A stretch of DNA of 64,000 nucleotides from Paenibacillus alba (GTDB taxonomy: Bacteria; Bacillota; Bacilli; Paenibacillales; NBRC-103111): the NCBI RefSeq assembly GCF_013204855.1, contig NZ_JABMKZ010000026.1, positions 1 through 64,000 of the forward strand. The letters run 5' to 3'. Shown here in pieces: positions 1 through 8,543 of the stretch. A model generated the notes under the pieces. That model saw only the letters and a program-made list of their open reading frames with translations. It did not search any database and was not told the DNA's origin. A program made the position numbers and the translations under genes. The stretch's first letter is position 1. Each line of letters starts with the position of its first letter.

Positions 1-132
1 GTTTTTTTGTGCATCGTCCAGATAAATACATCAATTAATCCCATATTTAGGTAGTAATTATAAATTATTTAGACGATACTTTTTTCGGATTTCCATGTTA
101 GGTTTGATGCAAAGCTATTGGAAATAAGCCAC

Positions 133-210
133 AAAAAGATGCATAATTGCAGGAATTTATTGATTTGCGGCTAAATCAAGCTCAAAAGGATGCATAATCG
201 CAGGAATTTA
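133..210. repeat. two copies of a GCAGGAATTT-type intergenic repeat
   Basis: Two closely matching 27-bp units lie at 133-159 and 184-210. Each has an A-rich start, then GATGCATAAT, then a GCAGGAATTTA end. Related units occur at 27678-27864 and in part at 61138-61213, so this looks like a dispersed intergenic family. Apart from these units and the terminator at 236-287, I see nothing in positions 1-282. Confidence 0.6.
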
Positions 211-235
211 ATGATTGATGGAGCGAGCGAGATAA

Positions 236-287
236 AAAAGGGCTGTCCACAAGTAGATTTTATACTTGAAGGACGGCCCTTTCTATT
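236..287 (-). terminator. bidirectional-type terminator hairpin
   Basis: A 12-base arm AAAGGGCTGTCC pairs with GGACGGCCCTTT, allowing one G-U pair. A second inner stem CAAGTA/TACTTG sits in the loop. The A-rich side gives a U-run for minus-strand transcription, so it fits the end of the 283-585 gene. Confidence 0.7.
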
Positions 288-585
288 TTAGTTTGGCAGC
301 CACAGACTGCATTTTTTGTTGCATGGAGGCCGGTTTATCGCGGCGATCGTCGATTTTGATCGAAGTGGAGACACGTTCGGCACCATTGGCAAAAGGGACC
401 TCATGCACGGCACGGATGACCTCTAGTAAGCGATCTAAAGGGCCTTCGATAATGGTACCCATGGGGGTCATTTCAAAAGTAATGTCGGTATGCTTCTCTA
501 GTTCTTTGTGCAGATCAGCCACATAACCGCTAAGACTGGTAGTAGCTGTTCCAATGGGAATAATGGTGAATTCAGCGATAGCCAT
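283..585 (-). CDS. MTH1187/YkoF-like thiamine-binding family protein
   Basis: This is a 100-residue protein starting MAIAEFTIIPIG, the usual start of the UPF0045/MTH1187 family. It keeps the TPMGTIIEG segment that follows the first beta-strands of the fold. Family members are small ferredoxin-like proteins that form tetramers and bind thiamine or related molecules; the exact role here is unknown. I chose the ATG at 585 because AAAGGAGA lies about 9 bases upstream; a longer in-frame start at 678 would lack family similarity. It lies 46 bp downstream of the GMC oxidoreductase gene on the same strand and could be co-transcribed with it. Confidence 0.8.
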   Translation of the reverse strand: MAIAEFTIIPIGTATTSLSGYVADLHKELEKHTDITFEMTPMGTIIEGPLDRLLEVIRAVHEVPFANGAERVSTSIKIDDRRDKPASMQQKMQSVAAKLK

Positions 586-631
586 GGATGTACGTCTCCT
601 TTCATTTAACTTGTCTACATCCATTGTCGCA

Positions 632-2194
632 TTAAGAGCTGGCAAGATCAATGATGTAGTCGGCTGTCCGAGCGGCAAGGGCCATAATGGTATGAGTGGG
701 GTTAGCGCCGCTGGATGTCACGAAAAGGCTGGCATCGCAGATGAATAGGTTAGGAATATCATGACTTTGGCCATAGGAGTTCACGACGGAGTTGACTGGA
801 TTATTTCCCATGCGGCAGCCGCCCATAAGATGTTGGGTGTCTGGTACAACGAAAGCTACCTCGCCTGCAGCGGCTTTTAAGATCATTTGCATGTTGTCGA
901 CGGCATGATCGATTAGTTTCCGGTCATTGTCCCCGTAGCTGAAGGTGACTGTCGCTCGTGGCATGCCGTATTCATCTTTTTCAGCAGAAAGGCTGATATG
1001 GTTGTTCCAATCGGGTAGCACTTCACCTACCATCGTTAAACGTCCGTAATAGTTGTAATCAAGCATGACCTCTCTTAGCTTCGCCCCCCATAGAAGATCT
1101 GGCGAAGATTTGCTGATGCCCTGAGCCATATCAATCGGCTTTGACCCATGGGCATGAATGGTATAGCCACGGGCGAAGCCTCGCTTCGGATCCGTTTCAT
1201 AGAAATCTTGCGTGGACGCTAAGACTGACGCACCTTTGTAGAGTCGAACTTCATGCTCAAACTTCGCATAAACATCGTTGCTGCTGTGCGTCATGACGGC
1301 GCGGCCAACCCAGCCGCTGGAATTGGCTAATCCGTCAGGAAACTGCGGAGTAGCCGAATGGAGCAGTAAGCGTGGCGTTTCGATAGCATGCGCGCATAGA
1401 ATAACGGTTTTGGCTCGTTGACGGTAAGTCTCCCCTTGGTGAACAAAGAGAGCGCCACAGACATGTCCATATTCGTCAACTTCAATTTGAGTAACCATAC
1501 AGTCCGCTAAAACCTCTGCACCAGCTTGGACGGCCTTGGGAATATGGACAATTAAGGTGCTGAACTTGGCATTCGGCATGCAGCCTTGCATACAGAAGCC
1601 GCGATTCGTGCAAGGGGATCGCCCATCCAACGGAGCGGAAAGGATAGCCAAGGGGGTTACCGCCGTTTGAATGCCTAGTGTTTTACAGCCTTTTTGGAAT
1701 AGAGAAGCATTCGTGCTTAAGGAGCTCATCTCTGGAAAAGGATAAGGACCATGGAAATTTCCCCAAGGAAAATGTTTTGGTCCGGAGACAGCGATTTCTT
1801 TCTCTATCTTGGTGTAATAGGGTTCGAGATCTTTGTAATGTATAGGCCAGTCCTCGCCAACGCCGTCAATGGATTTCATTTTGAAATCAGACTCATGAAA
1901 TCGCAGAAAAACGCCAGTAAAGCGCTGCGTGCCCCCACCGACTCCTCTTCCTGACGGATAAGCGCTCATATCCATAGCGCCAGTTCCCTCTATAATCCGA
2001 GTATCCTCCCAAGCAAGGTCTTTCATGCTCAGCTCGTCACTGGCGAAATCTTTCTGAGGATCGCGCCAAGGACCCGCCTCAAGGACGACAATACTCAGCC
2101 CGGCTTCGCTGAGCTCTTTGGCCAGCACGCCGCCGGCTGCACCTGCGCCTACGATTAATATATCAACGGCATCGTGCTCATGTCTCCAGTTCAT
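632..2194 (-). CDS. GMC-family oxidoreductase (gluconate 2-dehydrogenase large-subunit type)
   Basis: This 520-residue flavoprotein has an N-terminal FAD-binding GAGAAGG motif at residues 16-22. A Cys-rich segment (CTNRGFCMQGC) in the middle is typical of the gluconate/sorbitol dehydrogenase branch. The C-terminal GMC region includes HLMGGCRMG and a conserved NPTHTIMALA stretch. Family enzymes oxidise sugar or sugar-acid hydroxyls and pass electrons on through a small subunit and often a cytochrome. No signal peptide or membrane segment is visible, so a cytoplasmic location is inferred. Its start overlaps the stop of the upstream subunit-3 gene by 4 bp, so the two are translationally coupled. 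The substrate cannot be read from the sequence. Confidence 0.88.
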   Translation of the reverse strand: MNWRHEHDAVDILIVGAGAAGGVLAKELSEAGLSIVVLEAGPWRDPQKDFASDELSMKDLAWEDTRIIEGTGAMDMSAYPSGRGVGGGTQRFTGVFLRFHESDFKMKSIDGVGEDWPIHYKDLEPYYTKIEKEIAVSGPKHFPWGNFHGPYPFPEMSSLSTNASLFQKGCKTLGIQTAVTPLAILSAPLDGRSPCTNRGFCMQGCMPNAKFSTLIVHIPKAVQAGAEVLADCMVTQIEVDEYGHVCGALFVHQGETYRQRAKTVILCAHAIETPRLLLHSATPQFPDGLANSSGWVGRAVMTHSSNDVYAKFEHEVRLYKGASVLASTQDFYETDPKRGFARGYTIHAHGSKPIDMAQGISKSSPDLLWGAKLREVMLDYNYYGRLTMVGEVLPDWNNHISLSAEKDEYGMPRATVTFSYGDNDRKLIDHAVDNMQMILKAAAGEVAFVVPDTQHLMGGCRMGNNPVNSVVNSYGQSHDIPNLFICDASLFVTSSGANPTHTIMALAARTADYIIDLASS

Positions 2195-2784
2195 GGCTTT
2201 CTCACTGCCTCCCAGGGGTCGAGTTGGCCTGGTTCCAGTACATATCCCTTGGGATAAGCGGGACCGCCAAAACCGATTTCAGACCAGACTAGGGGATGCG
2301 AGTAATAGGCTTCTACGCTTAGTTGAAGCACTTTATGAAAGAAGGCCTTTTGGGGAATGCCATCCCAAGCTGGTGTTGGGGGATAGCTGTCACTGCTGAT
2401 TTGGAGCATGATCTGCCGCTGATCCACCTCATCCAATTTAAAGAACGGCTTGCTGCTTGCGATCCAACCGGCTTCATCGACGCCTTTAAGTCCTTGGCGC
2501 AGGAGCTGCCGGAGTGGGGGGACATGCGCTTTGCGCTGTCCTTCTCCTTTATTGTCAGTCAAAGCCTGATCAATGTGACAAAGGATGAATTGAATGATTT
2601 CGCCCCGTTGATCATCCATAAGCAGAGAGCACCAAGCTCGCAAGGTTTCCGCTTCGACTGGTGACACAAATCCATACGATTGGTTACGCACCAAACGTGC
2701 GGACACAATGGACCGAGTGTGAGGATCCCATTCCTTTTGGTCGTCCATTACGTCATATGTCGGATAGTAGCTGTTTTTAGGCAT
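2191..2784 (-). CDS. gluconate 2-dehydrogenase subunit 3 family protein
   Basis: This 197-residue protein resembles subunit 3 of gluconate 2-dehydrogenase, which partners the GMC flavoprotein. It starts with GGAGGT about 8 bases upstream of the ATG at 2784. Classical subunit 3 proteins carry a Tat export signal, but this one begins MPKNSYYPTYDVMDDQ with no twin-arginine or hydrophobic stretch, suggesting a cytosolic complex. It is followed directly by the GMC gene with a 4-bp overlap. No cytochrome c subunit is next to the pair. Assignment rests on overall similarity as I recall it plus the gene pairing. Confidence 0.75.
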   Translation of the reverse strand: MPKNSYYPTYDVMDDQKEWDPHTRSIVSARLVRNQSYGFVSPVEAETLRAWCSLLMDDQRGEIIQFILCHIDQALTDNKGEGQRKAHVPPLRQLLRQGLKGVDEAGWIASSKPFFKLDEVDQRQIMLQISSDSYPPTPAWDGIPQKAFFHKVLQLSVEAYYSHPLVWSEIGFGGPAYPKGYVLEPGQLDPWEAVRKP

Positions 2785-2996
2785 ATGTTTTCAACCTCCG
2801 TATATTGCGCAAGGCCAATGTATCCGACCTATTTGTACAATTATTTCCAAAATAGCGAAGTTTATGAGTTTGAAGTCAAATAGCCTTATTTCCCAAAATG
2901 AATATTGTTTAGGAAATGAATGAAAATCATGGGGACTATCCCAATGAATCATCTGGAACGCCTGCCAATGTTATGTGCGAGTGGAAATATTTTAGG

Positions 2997-3047
2997 AATG
3001 AATGTCTATTCATTACCATGGTAACCTTGTTCTAGATCGATAGAACA
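2997..3047. promoter_or_regulatory. three consecutive inverted repeats upstream of the NlpC/P60 gene
   Basis: Three perfect dyads sit side by side: AATGAAT-gtct-ATTCATT (2997-3014), TTACCATGGTAA (3013-3024) and TGTTCTA-gatcga-TAGAACA (3028-3047). They lie 40-90 bases before the NlpC/P60 start and may be operator sites. No clear promoter hexamers are visible. The rest of the 303-bp gap between 2785 and 3087 shows nothing else. Confidence 0.5.
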
Positions 3048-3087
3048 TTCCCATTTCTACAAACAATTATGCACTGGAGGAAATGTT

Positions 3088-3939
3088 ATGATGAGAAGTT
3101 TGGCACACCGCACCCTAGGAATTACAGCGGCGATTACCATTGCTTTATCAGCAACTACAGCTGTTTCCGCTTATGCGGCTAATGATGATATGGATGCGGT
3201 ATCCTTGGCGAAGAAAATGACGGGCGTGGATTATGTCAAAAGTGGCGAAACCCCTTCGGCAGGCTTTGATTCTTCTGGTCTGATCTATTACGTGTATCAA
3301 ACGTTAAATTATTCGGTTCCTAGAACACTCAATGAACAGTTTAATATGAACAAAAAGAAAATTACCGACGTGGCTAAAGCAGAGCCAGGTGACGTCTTGT
3401 TCTTTGGCAGTGGGACTAAGCCATCCTATGCTGGGATCTATGTAGGAGAAGGTAAAATGGTCATGGCTTCCCAGAGCAAAGACGAAGTCGTCACTCGTAA
3501 TGTGAGTGATTACAAAAAGAATTTCATCGGCGGCAGAAGCATTCTGTCGGCCAAGGATCGATTGAAGGCGGAGTTGATCCTGAGTTCTCAGAAATATCTC
3601 GGTACTCCCTACCTTTTTGGCGCCAAATATGGACAAACCAAAACGATGGATTGCTCCTCTTTTACCAAAACGGTTTTTGCCGAGTATGGGATTACACTGC
3701 CGCGTGTTTCTCGAGATCAAGCCAAGGAAGGAACGTTTGTGAGCAAAAGTAATTTGCAAGCCGGCGACTTAGTTTTCTTTACGACTGTGGACTCAGGTAA
3801 AAATATTGGACATGTTGGCATCTATGTCGGTAATGGCAATATGATCCACACGTACGGTGAAGGCGGTGTAAAATTCACTTCAATTAATAAAGAATGGTGG
3901 GCAGATCACTATGTGACAGCTCGCCGAGTGTTGAACTAA
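3088..3939 (+). CDS. secreted protein with two NlpC/P60 domains, the first degenerate
   Basis: The 283-residue protein has a signal peptide (about residues 1-31, ending SAYAAN). A first NlpC/P60-like domain spans about 36-152 and a second about 160-281. The second has the catalytic set: Cys189 (MDCSS), His242 (GHVGIY) and His254 (MIHT). In the first domain the matching positions are Ser62 (FDSSGL), Tyr114 (SYAGIY) and Met126, so all three catalytic residues are lost. Family enzymes cut peptidoglycan stem peptides outside the cell. The start at 3088 has GGAGG seven bases upstream; the next codon is also ATG. It stands alone between the oxidoreductase pair and a regulator gene, with its own terminator at 3951. 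Confidence 0.88.
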   Translation: MMRSLAHRTLGITAAITIALSATTAVSAYAANDDMDAVSLAKKMTGVDYVKSGETPSAGFDSSGLIYYVYQTLNYSVPRTLNEQFNMNKKKITDVAKAEPGDVLFFGSGTKPSYAGIYVGEGKMVMASQSKDEVVTRNVSDYKKNFIGGRSILSAKDRLKAELILSSQKYLGTPYLFGAKYGQTKTMDCSSFTKTVFAEYGITLPRVSRDQAKEGTFVSKSNLQAGDLVFFTTVDSGKNIGHVGIYVGNGNMIHTYGEGGVKFTSINKEWWADHYVTARRVLN

Positions 3940-3950
3940 TAGGCAAGACT

Positions 3951-3986
3951 AGAGCCCTTTTGCACCTTCGTGCGGGAGGGTTCTTT
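3951..3986 (+). terminator. terminator of the NlpC/P60 gene
   Basis: A 15-bp stem with several G-U pairs (AGAGCCCTTTTGCAC against GTGCGGGAGGGTTCT) closes a CTTC loop. Only a short U-rich tail follows, so it may be moderate in strength. Confidence 0.6.
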
Positions 3987-4061
3987 CACATCCGGAGTGT
4001 GACATATGGTACAATAGAGAGATAGATATAGATGATGCTATTGGAGTAAGGAGAGAGGCAA

Positions 4062-5177
4062 ATGGATTGGGAGCGAGTAAAAGAGCGATTGGAAGCGGTT
4101 TTACAGGCGCCTATTGAGATTAGTTTGTTACCCGAGGCGGATTGGCAGCAGTTGATGGAAGAGCAGGAAGTACGGAATGAAAGCAACAGCCGAAGCGTGA
4201 TACGCGGCCAAGATGTGTTGTTTTATTTAACTAAGGAACATAAAGATGTTCGTGTTCTGCAGGTGCTTGGAGCTCAGTTAACCGTCTCTGAACGGATGCT
4301 CGTTGAAATGGCTTTAGAGACGAAACAAACGCAAGAAAAAAAACAATGGGGAACGTTTCTGTCGGAAGATGAAAGAAAAGCGCACCAATTAAGGGACTGG
4401 CTGCTTGAGCAGATGGAACGAGGTTCAACTTACGCGGAGCTGCCCGACTCGCTTGCTTCACAATCTTCTCTCTATTCGACAAAGATTCCACTTCTTTTAT
4501 ATGGGGATTACTCTCAAAATCAAAGTGTTTCTTATGCCGAGCTGAAAAAGCTTCTGGAATCCTTCTTCGAATCTGAGATTATCTTAATTCCACTGCTCAA
4601 TAAAGAGTGGTTGATTCTTGCGCCGGAAGGCTTGCTGACGAGCGGAAGTGAGGAGCGAGAGGGCGATGAGGAAGAGAGTGTCGAACAAACGCTTGATGCT
4701 CTAGGATCAGGCTTGTACGAAATGCTGGCCAATGAATGGGTGGGAGAGTGCCATCTTGCTATTGATTATCCGGTGAAGCCGGCGAAGTCTTTGTTCGCGA
4801 CCATTCTGAAGCTGCGAGAAACGATTATGCTAGGGCGATCTTTCCACGTAGGAAGTTTCATTCATCTCCGCTGGGAGCTTCGCTTGGAGAAGCTGCTGCA
4901 TTTAATAGACGAAGAAGAGAAGGCTGAATTCCTCGAGCAGGTGCTCCGCGGCACCGATCATGCGCTGGATACAGAGACGGTTACGACACTCGAGCACTTC
5001 TTCACACTAGACTGCAACGTAAGCGAAACGGCGAAGAAGCTTTATATTCATAGAAATACCCTGTTGTATCGTTTGGACAAGTTCAAAAATGAGACGGGGC
5101 TTGATGTAAGAACCTTCAATCATGCGGTATTAGTAAGGCTGGCATTACTATTGTACAAAGTAACGAAAAGAAAGTGA
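4062..5177 (+). CDS. PucR/CdaR-like transcriptional regulator
   Basis: This 371-residue protein ends in a PucR-type helix-turn-helix: SETAKKLYIHRNTLLYRLDKF near residue 330, the usual C-terminal signature of the CdaR/PucR/SdaR regulators. The central part shows no domain I can name with confidence, and the N-terminal 100 residues are acidic and helical. CdaR relatives control sugar-acid or purine use. Here it lies 110 bp upstream of the MsmX-type ATPase gene, so a role in sugar control is possible but not shown. The ATG at 4062 has a GGAGAGAGG-type site upstream. Its ligand is unknown. Confidence 0.75.
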   Translation: MDWERVKERLEAVLQAPIEISLLPEADWQQLMEEQEVRNESNSRSVIRGQDVLFYLTKEHKDVRVLQVLGAQLTVSERMLVEMALETKQTQEKKQWGTFLSEDERKAHQLRDWLLEQMERGSTYAELPDSLASQSSLYSTKIPLLLYGDYSQNQSVSYAELKKLLESFFESEIILIPLLNKEWLILAPEGLLTSGSEEREGDEEESVEQTLDALGSGLYEMLANEWVGECHLAIDYPVKPAKSLFATILKLRETIMLGRSFHVGSFIHLRWELRLEKLLHLIDEEEKAEFLEQVLRGTDHALDTETVTTLEHFFTLDCNVSETAKKLYIHRNTLLYRLDKFKNETGLDVRTFNHAVLVRLALLLYKVTKRK

Positions 5178-5288
5178 TTTTTTTGTAGGGATTGTGCATA
5201 GTCAGTCAGGCATCTGTAGGGTAAGATGAGTATATTGAAAAGTTGATTAAGAAGTCATTGATCGATAAACCGTAGGGGGAATGAAACC

Positions 5289-6419
5289 ATGGCAGGCGTA
5301 CGTTTAAATCATATCGTTAAAAGATATTCTGGTGCAGAAGAATCTACAGTTAAAGATTTCCATCTTGAAGTTGAAGATAAAGAGTTCGTCGTATTGGTTG
5401 GAGCATCCGGTTGCGGAAAATCCACAACTCTTCGTATGATCGCAGGATTAGAGGAAATCACTGAAGGTGAATTGTACATCGGAGACCGCCTTGTTAATGA
5501 TGTCGCTCCAAAAGACCGCGATATCGCGATGGTATTCCAATCCTATGCCCTTTATCCGCATATGACTGTTTATCAAAACATGGCATTCGGTTTGAAACTT
5601 CGTAAATTCAAAAAAGCTGATATCGATGCTCGCGTTCGCGAAGCAGCGAAAATTCTAGATATCGTTCATTTGCTGGACCGCAAGCCAAAAGCTCTTTCCG
5701 GTGGTCAACGTCAACGTGTTGCCTTGGGTCGTGCGATTGTTCGTGAGCCACAAGTCTTCTTGATGGATGAGCCGCTTTCCAACTTGGATGCGAAACTTCG
5801 TGTACAAATGCGTGCGGAAATCACAAAATTGACTAAACGTCTTGGTGTTACAACGATCTACGTAACGCATGACCAAATCGAAGCTATGACAATGGGCGAT
5901 CGTATCGTTGTTATGGACAAAGGTATTATTCAACAAGCAGCTACACCAGAAGAAATCTACAACTTCCCAGTGAACATCTTCGTTGCGGGCTTCATCGGAT
6001 CCCCATCCATGAACTTCATGACAGGTACATTGTCCCAAGAAGGAAGCGGAATCTTCTTCAAAGCCGGATCTGTTAACGTAGAAGTTCCAGCTGGTAAAGC
6101 ACAAGTATTGAAAGATAAAGGTTTCGTTGGCAAAGAAGTGATTCTGGGTGTTCGTCCAGAAGATATCCACGAAGAGCCTGTATTCTTGGAAGCATCCCCG
6201 AACACAGTATTCAACGTTAACGTTGAGTTGACTGAGAACTTGGGTCACGAAATGTACTTGTACCTGAACGGTATCGGCGCAAACACAGTTATCGCACGTG
6301 TTGACGGTCGTTCCGGAATCAAAGAAGGCACAAACGTGAAATTGGCTTTGGATATGAACAAAGTTCATTTCTTCGATAAAGATACAACATTATCTATCTT
6401 GGTTAATCCAAACCTGTAG
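5289..6419 (+). CDS. msmX: sugar ABC transporter ATP-binding protein, MsmX/UgpC type
   Basis: The 376-residue ATPase has Walker A GASGCGKS at residues 38-45, the signature LSGGQRQRVALGRA near 136, Walker B VFLMDEP near 157 and a C-terminal TOBE-type regulatory domain from about 240. This length and layout match MsmX/UgpC/MalK ATPases. MsmX in Bacillus subtilis is shared by several sugar importers, and this gene likewise stands alone without permease or binding-protein genes, which fits a multitask ATPase. Its codon use is highly uniform, suggesting strong expression. A good terminator follows at 6433. Confidence 0.88.
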   Translation: MAGVRLNHIVKRYSGAEESTVKDFHLEVEDKEFVVLVGASGCGKSTTLRMIAGLEEITEGELYIGDRLVNDVAPKDRDIAMVFQSYALYPHMTVYQNMAFGLKLRKFKKADIDARVREAAKILDIVHLLDRKPKALSGGQRQRVALGRAIVREPQVFLMDEPLSNLDAKLRVQMRAEITKLTKRLGVTTIYVTHDQIEAMTMGDRIVVMDKGIIQQAATPEEIYNFPVNIFVAGFIGSPSMNFMTGTLSQEGSGIFFKAGSVNVEVPAGKAQVLKDKGFVGKEVILGVRPEDIHEEPVFLEASPNTVFNVNVELTENLGHEMYLYLNGIGANTVIARVDGRSGIKEGTNVKLALDMNKVHFFDKDTTLSILVNPNL

Positions 6420-6432
6420 GTTTAAGTTAGAA

Positions 6433-6461
6433 GGGCCAGCCGTTATCGGCTGGCCTTTTTG
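6433..6461 (+). terminator. terminator of the sugar ABC ATPase gene
   Basis: A perfect 9-bp stem GGCCAGCCG/CGGCTGGCC with a TTAT loop is followed by a run of five T residues. Confidence 0.9.
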
Positions 6462-6586
6462 TTTGCTTTACAAAGACGATAGTTGATTTCAATTAGGTAT
6501 TCCATTACGATGAAAGTATTGGAAAGCTAGCAAGGAAGACAGATCAAGCACGTTATGCACAGGCGAAACTCGGAGGAGATAGGACG

Positions 6587-7528
6587 ATGGCCAAAAAAGT
6601 GAAGGTTTCCGAAATGATAGAGCAACTCCATATGGAGGTTCTTGCAGGTGAATCCGGACTGAAACGTCCGATAACAACCGGAGATTTGTACCGTCCGGGC
6701 CTTGAGATGGCAGGGTATTTCAATTACCATCCAAGAGAACGGATCCAAATGCTAGGCAAGACGGAAATTACCTTCATGGAAATGTTGACGACGGGTGTGA
6801 GGAGAAACCGTGTGGAGCAGTTGTGCTCGCCAGAGGAGACACCTTGCATTATCGTGACGAGAGGACTAGATGTTCCGGTCGAGCTGTTAGAAGAAGCAAC
6901 CAAACGTGATCTTCCCGTTCTTCGCAGCCAGATGTCGACAACCATATTCGCAAGTCGGTTAACAGGGTTTCTGGAGAATAAATTAGCTCCAAGCACGACC
7001 ATTCATGGTGTACTTGTCGATGTCTACGGAATTGGCATTCTGATAACAGGAAGCAGCGGCATTGGTAAAAGTGAAACAGCGCTTGAGCTTGTCAAAAGAG
7101 GACATCGACTGATTGCCGATGATGCCGTAGAAATTCGTCAGAATGGCGACAAGGTATTGACGGGCAACGCGCCTGAGCTGATTCGACATTTGCTTGAAAT
7201 CCGCGGTGTCGGTATTATCAATGTGATGACGCTGTTCGGGGCTGGAGCGGTTCGGAATGTGAAGAAAATCTCGGTTGTGGTGAAATTGGAGAATTGGCAG
7301 CAGGACAAGCAATATGACCGATTAGGTTTGGATGAGGAATTGACGCGAATTATCGATACGGATCTTCCGCTCGTTACGATTCCGGTTCGACCAGGCCGAA
7401 ATTTGGCGGTTATCGTGGAAGTGGCGGCCATGAATTATCGATTGAAACGTATGGGCTACAACGCGGCGCTTCAATTTACGAATAAGCTGACGGAGTCATT
7501 GAATGAAGATTATGAGGATTTTGATTGA
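6587..7528 (+). CDS. hprK: HPr kinase/phosphorylase
   Basis: The 313-residue protein has the HprK layout: an N-terminal Hpr_kinase_N domain (to about 130), a P-loop GSSGIGKSE near 154, and the family signature LEIRGVGIINV near 203. HprK phosphorylates Ser46 of HPr and Crh in response to glycolytic intermediates and reverses this, controlling carbon catabolite repression with CcpA. It begins the hprK-lgt-ppaX-yvoF order known from Bacillus. The ATG at 6587 follows a GGAGGAGATAGG site. A likely target, an HPr-family protein with Ser46, is encoded at 25363. Confidence 0.95.
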   Translation: MAKKVKVSEMIEQLHMEVLAGESGLKRPITTGDLYRPGLEMAGYFNYHPRERIQMLGKTEITFMEMLTTGVRRNRVEQLCSPEETPCIIVTRGLDVPVELLEEATKRDLPVLRSQMSTTIFASRLTGFLENKLAPSTTIHGVLVDVYGIGILITGSSGIGKSETALELVKRGHRLIADDAVEIRQNGDKVLTGNAPELIRHLLEIRGVGIINVMTLFGAGAVRNVKKISVVVKLENWQQDKQYDRLGLDEELTRIIDTDLPLVTIPVRPGRNLAVIVEVAAMNYRLKRMGYNAALQFTNKLTESLNEDYEDFD

Positions 7529-7565
7529 GGACTGACTGCATTTAATTGAATGAAGGAGTGAAACT

Positions 7566-8543
7566 ATGCTCGAGAGTGTTGCGTTTTCCCTTGGACCGAT
7601 ACATGTCCGGTGGTATGGAATTATTTTAGGAGCAGCAGCGCTGATAGGCTTGTTAATCGCAATCCGCGAAGGGAAAAGATTCCGTATCGTCCCTGACTTT
7701 TTTATGGATTTACTATTGATTGGCGTACCTTCCGCCATTATTGGGGCAAGAATTTATTATGTTGCGTTCCAATGGAAAGATTATAAAAATAATTTAGCTG
7801 AAATTTTTATGATTTGGCATGGCGGGATAGCCATCTATGGAGCGTTAATCGGTGCGATTATCGGGACTTTTTTCTACATGCGAGCCAAAGGGTACTCATT
7901 CTTGCGAATCGCGGACATTTGCGCGCCAGGGTTGATTGTCGGTCAAGCGATTGGCCGTTGGGGCAACTTCATGAATCAGGAAGCGCATGGCGGACCAGTC
8001 ACAGAGTCATTTTTGCGTGATACGCTGCATTTGCCGAATTTTATCGTGAATCAAATGAATATTGAGGGTACGTTCTATCACCCGGCATTTTTGTATGAAT
8101 CCGTATGGAACATTGTTGGGCTGCTCTTGCTGCTGTGGTTGCGTCGCAGGCCGTTCCTGCGGGCAGGGGAACTGTTTTTCGGCTATTTCATCTGGTATTC
8201 CATCGGCCGCTTCTTTATTGAAGGCGTTCGGACGGATAGTCTTGATATTACGGGACCAGCATGGTTGGCTTCGCTGATGGATACGTTATGGTCACCTATG
8301 AGGCTGGTATTCGAACCGGGCGTGCTGACGTATGGCGGCAATATCAGATTCTCGCAGCTGCTGGCGCTTCTCATTGTGATCGCGTTGGTGATTGTCATTA
8401 TTGTAAGAAGGAAAAAAGGCTACGCGAATGTGCGTTATGCCGATCCAATTGTATCCACCAAATCCGTGGAGAAGAATCAAGCAATCAAAGATCAAGAGGT
8501 AGAGGATAAAGGAGCAAATTATGATTCAAACCGTACTGTTTGA
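7566..8543 (+). CDS. lgt: prolipoprotein diacylglyceryl transferase
   Basis: This 325-residue membrane enzyme transfers diacylglycerol to the lipobox Cys of lipoproteins. Seven or so hydrophobic segments are visible. The HGGIAIYGALIG motif near residue 86 and the Lgt signature GRWGNFMNQEAHGGP near 133 are intact. The C-terminal tail after about 290 is basic and polar and longer than in Bacillus subtilis. It starts 37 bp after hprK with GAAGGAG upstream, and its last 23 bases overlap ppaX. Lipoprotein clients in this window include the siderophore-binding protein at 61457. Confidence 0.95.
   Translation: MLESVAFSLGPIHVRWYGIILGAAALIGLLIAIREGKRFRIVPDFFMDLLLIGVPSAIIGARIYYVAFQWKDYKNNLAEIFMIWHGGIAIYGALIGAIIGTFFYMRAKGYSFLRIADICAPGLIVGQAIGRWGNFMNQEAHGGPVTESFLRDTLHLPNFIVNQMNIEGTFYHPAFLYESVWNIVGLLLLLWLRRRPFLRAGELFFGYFIWYSIGRFFIEGVRTDSLDITGPAWLASLMDTLWSPMRLVFEPGVLTYGGNIRFSQLLALLIVIALVIVIIVRRKKGYANVRYADPIVSTKSVEKNQAIKDQEVEDKGANYDSNRTV

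Noticed and set aside
5655..6368. Long minus-strand open frame opposite the sugar ABC ATPase gene
   Set aside because: Antisense by-product of the biased codons of the real gene; no ribosome site and no protein-like motifs.
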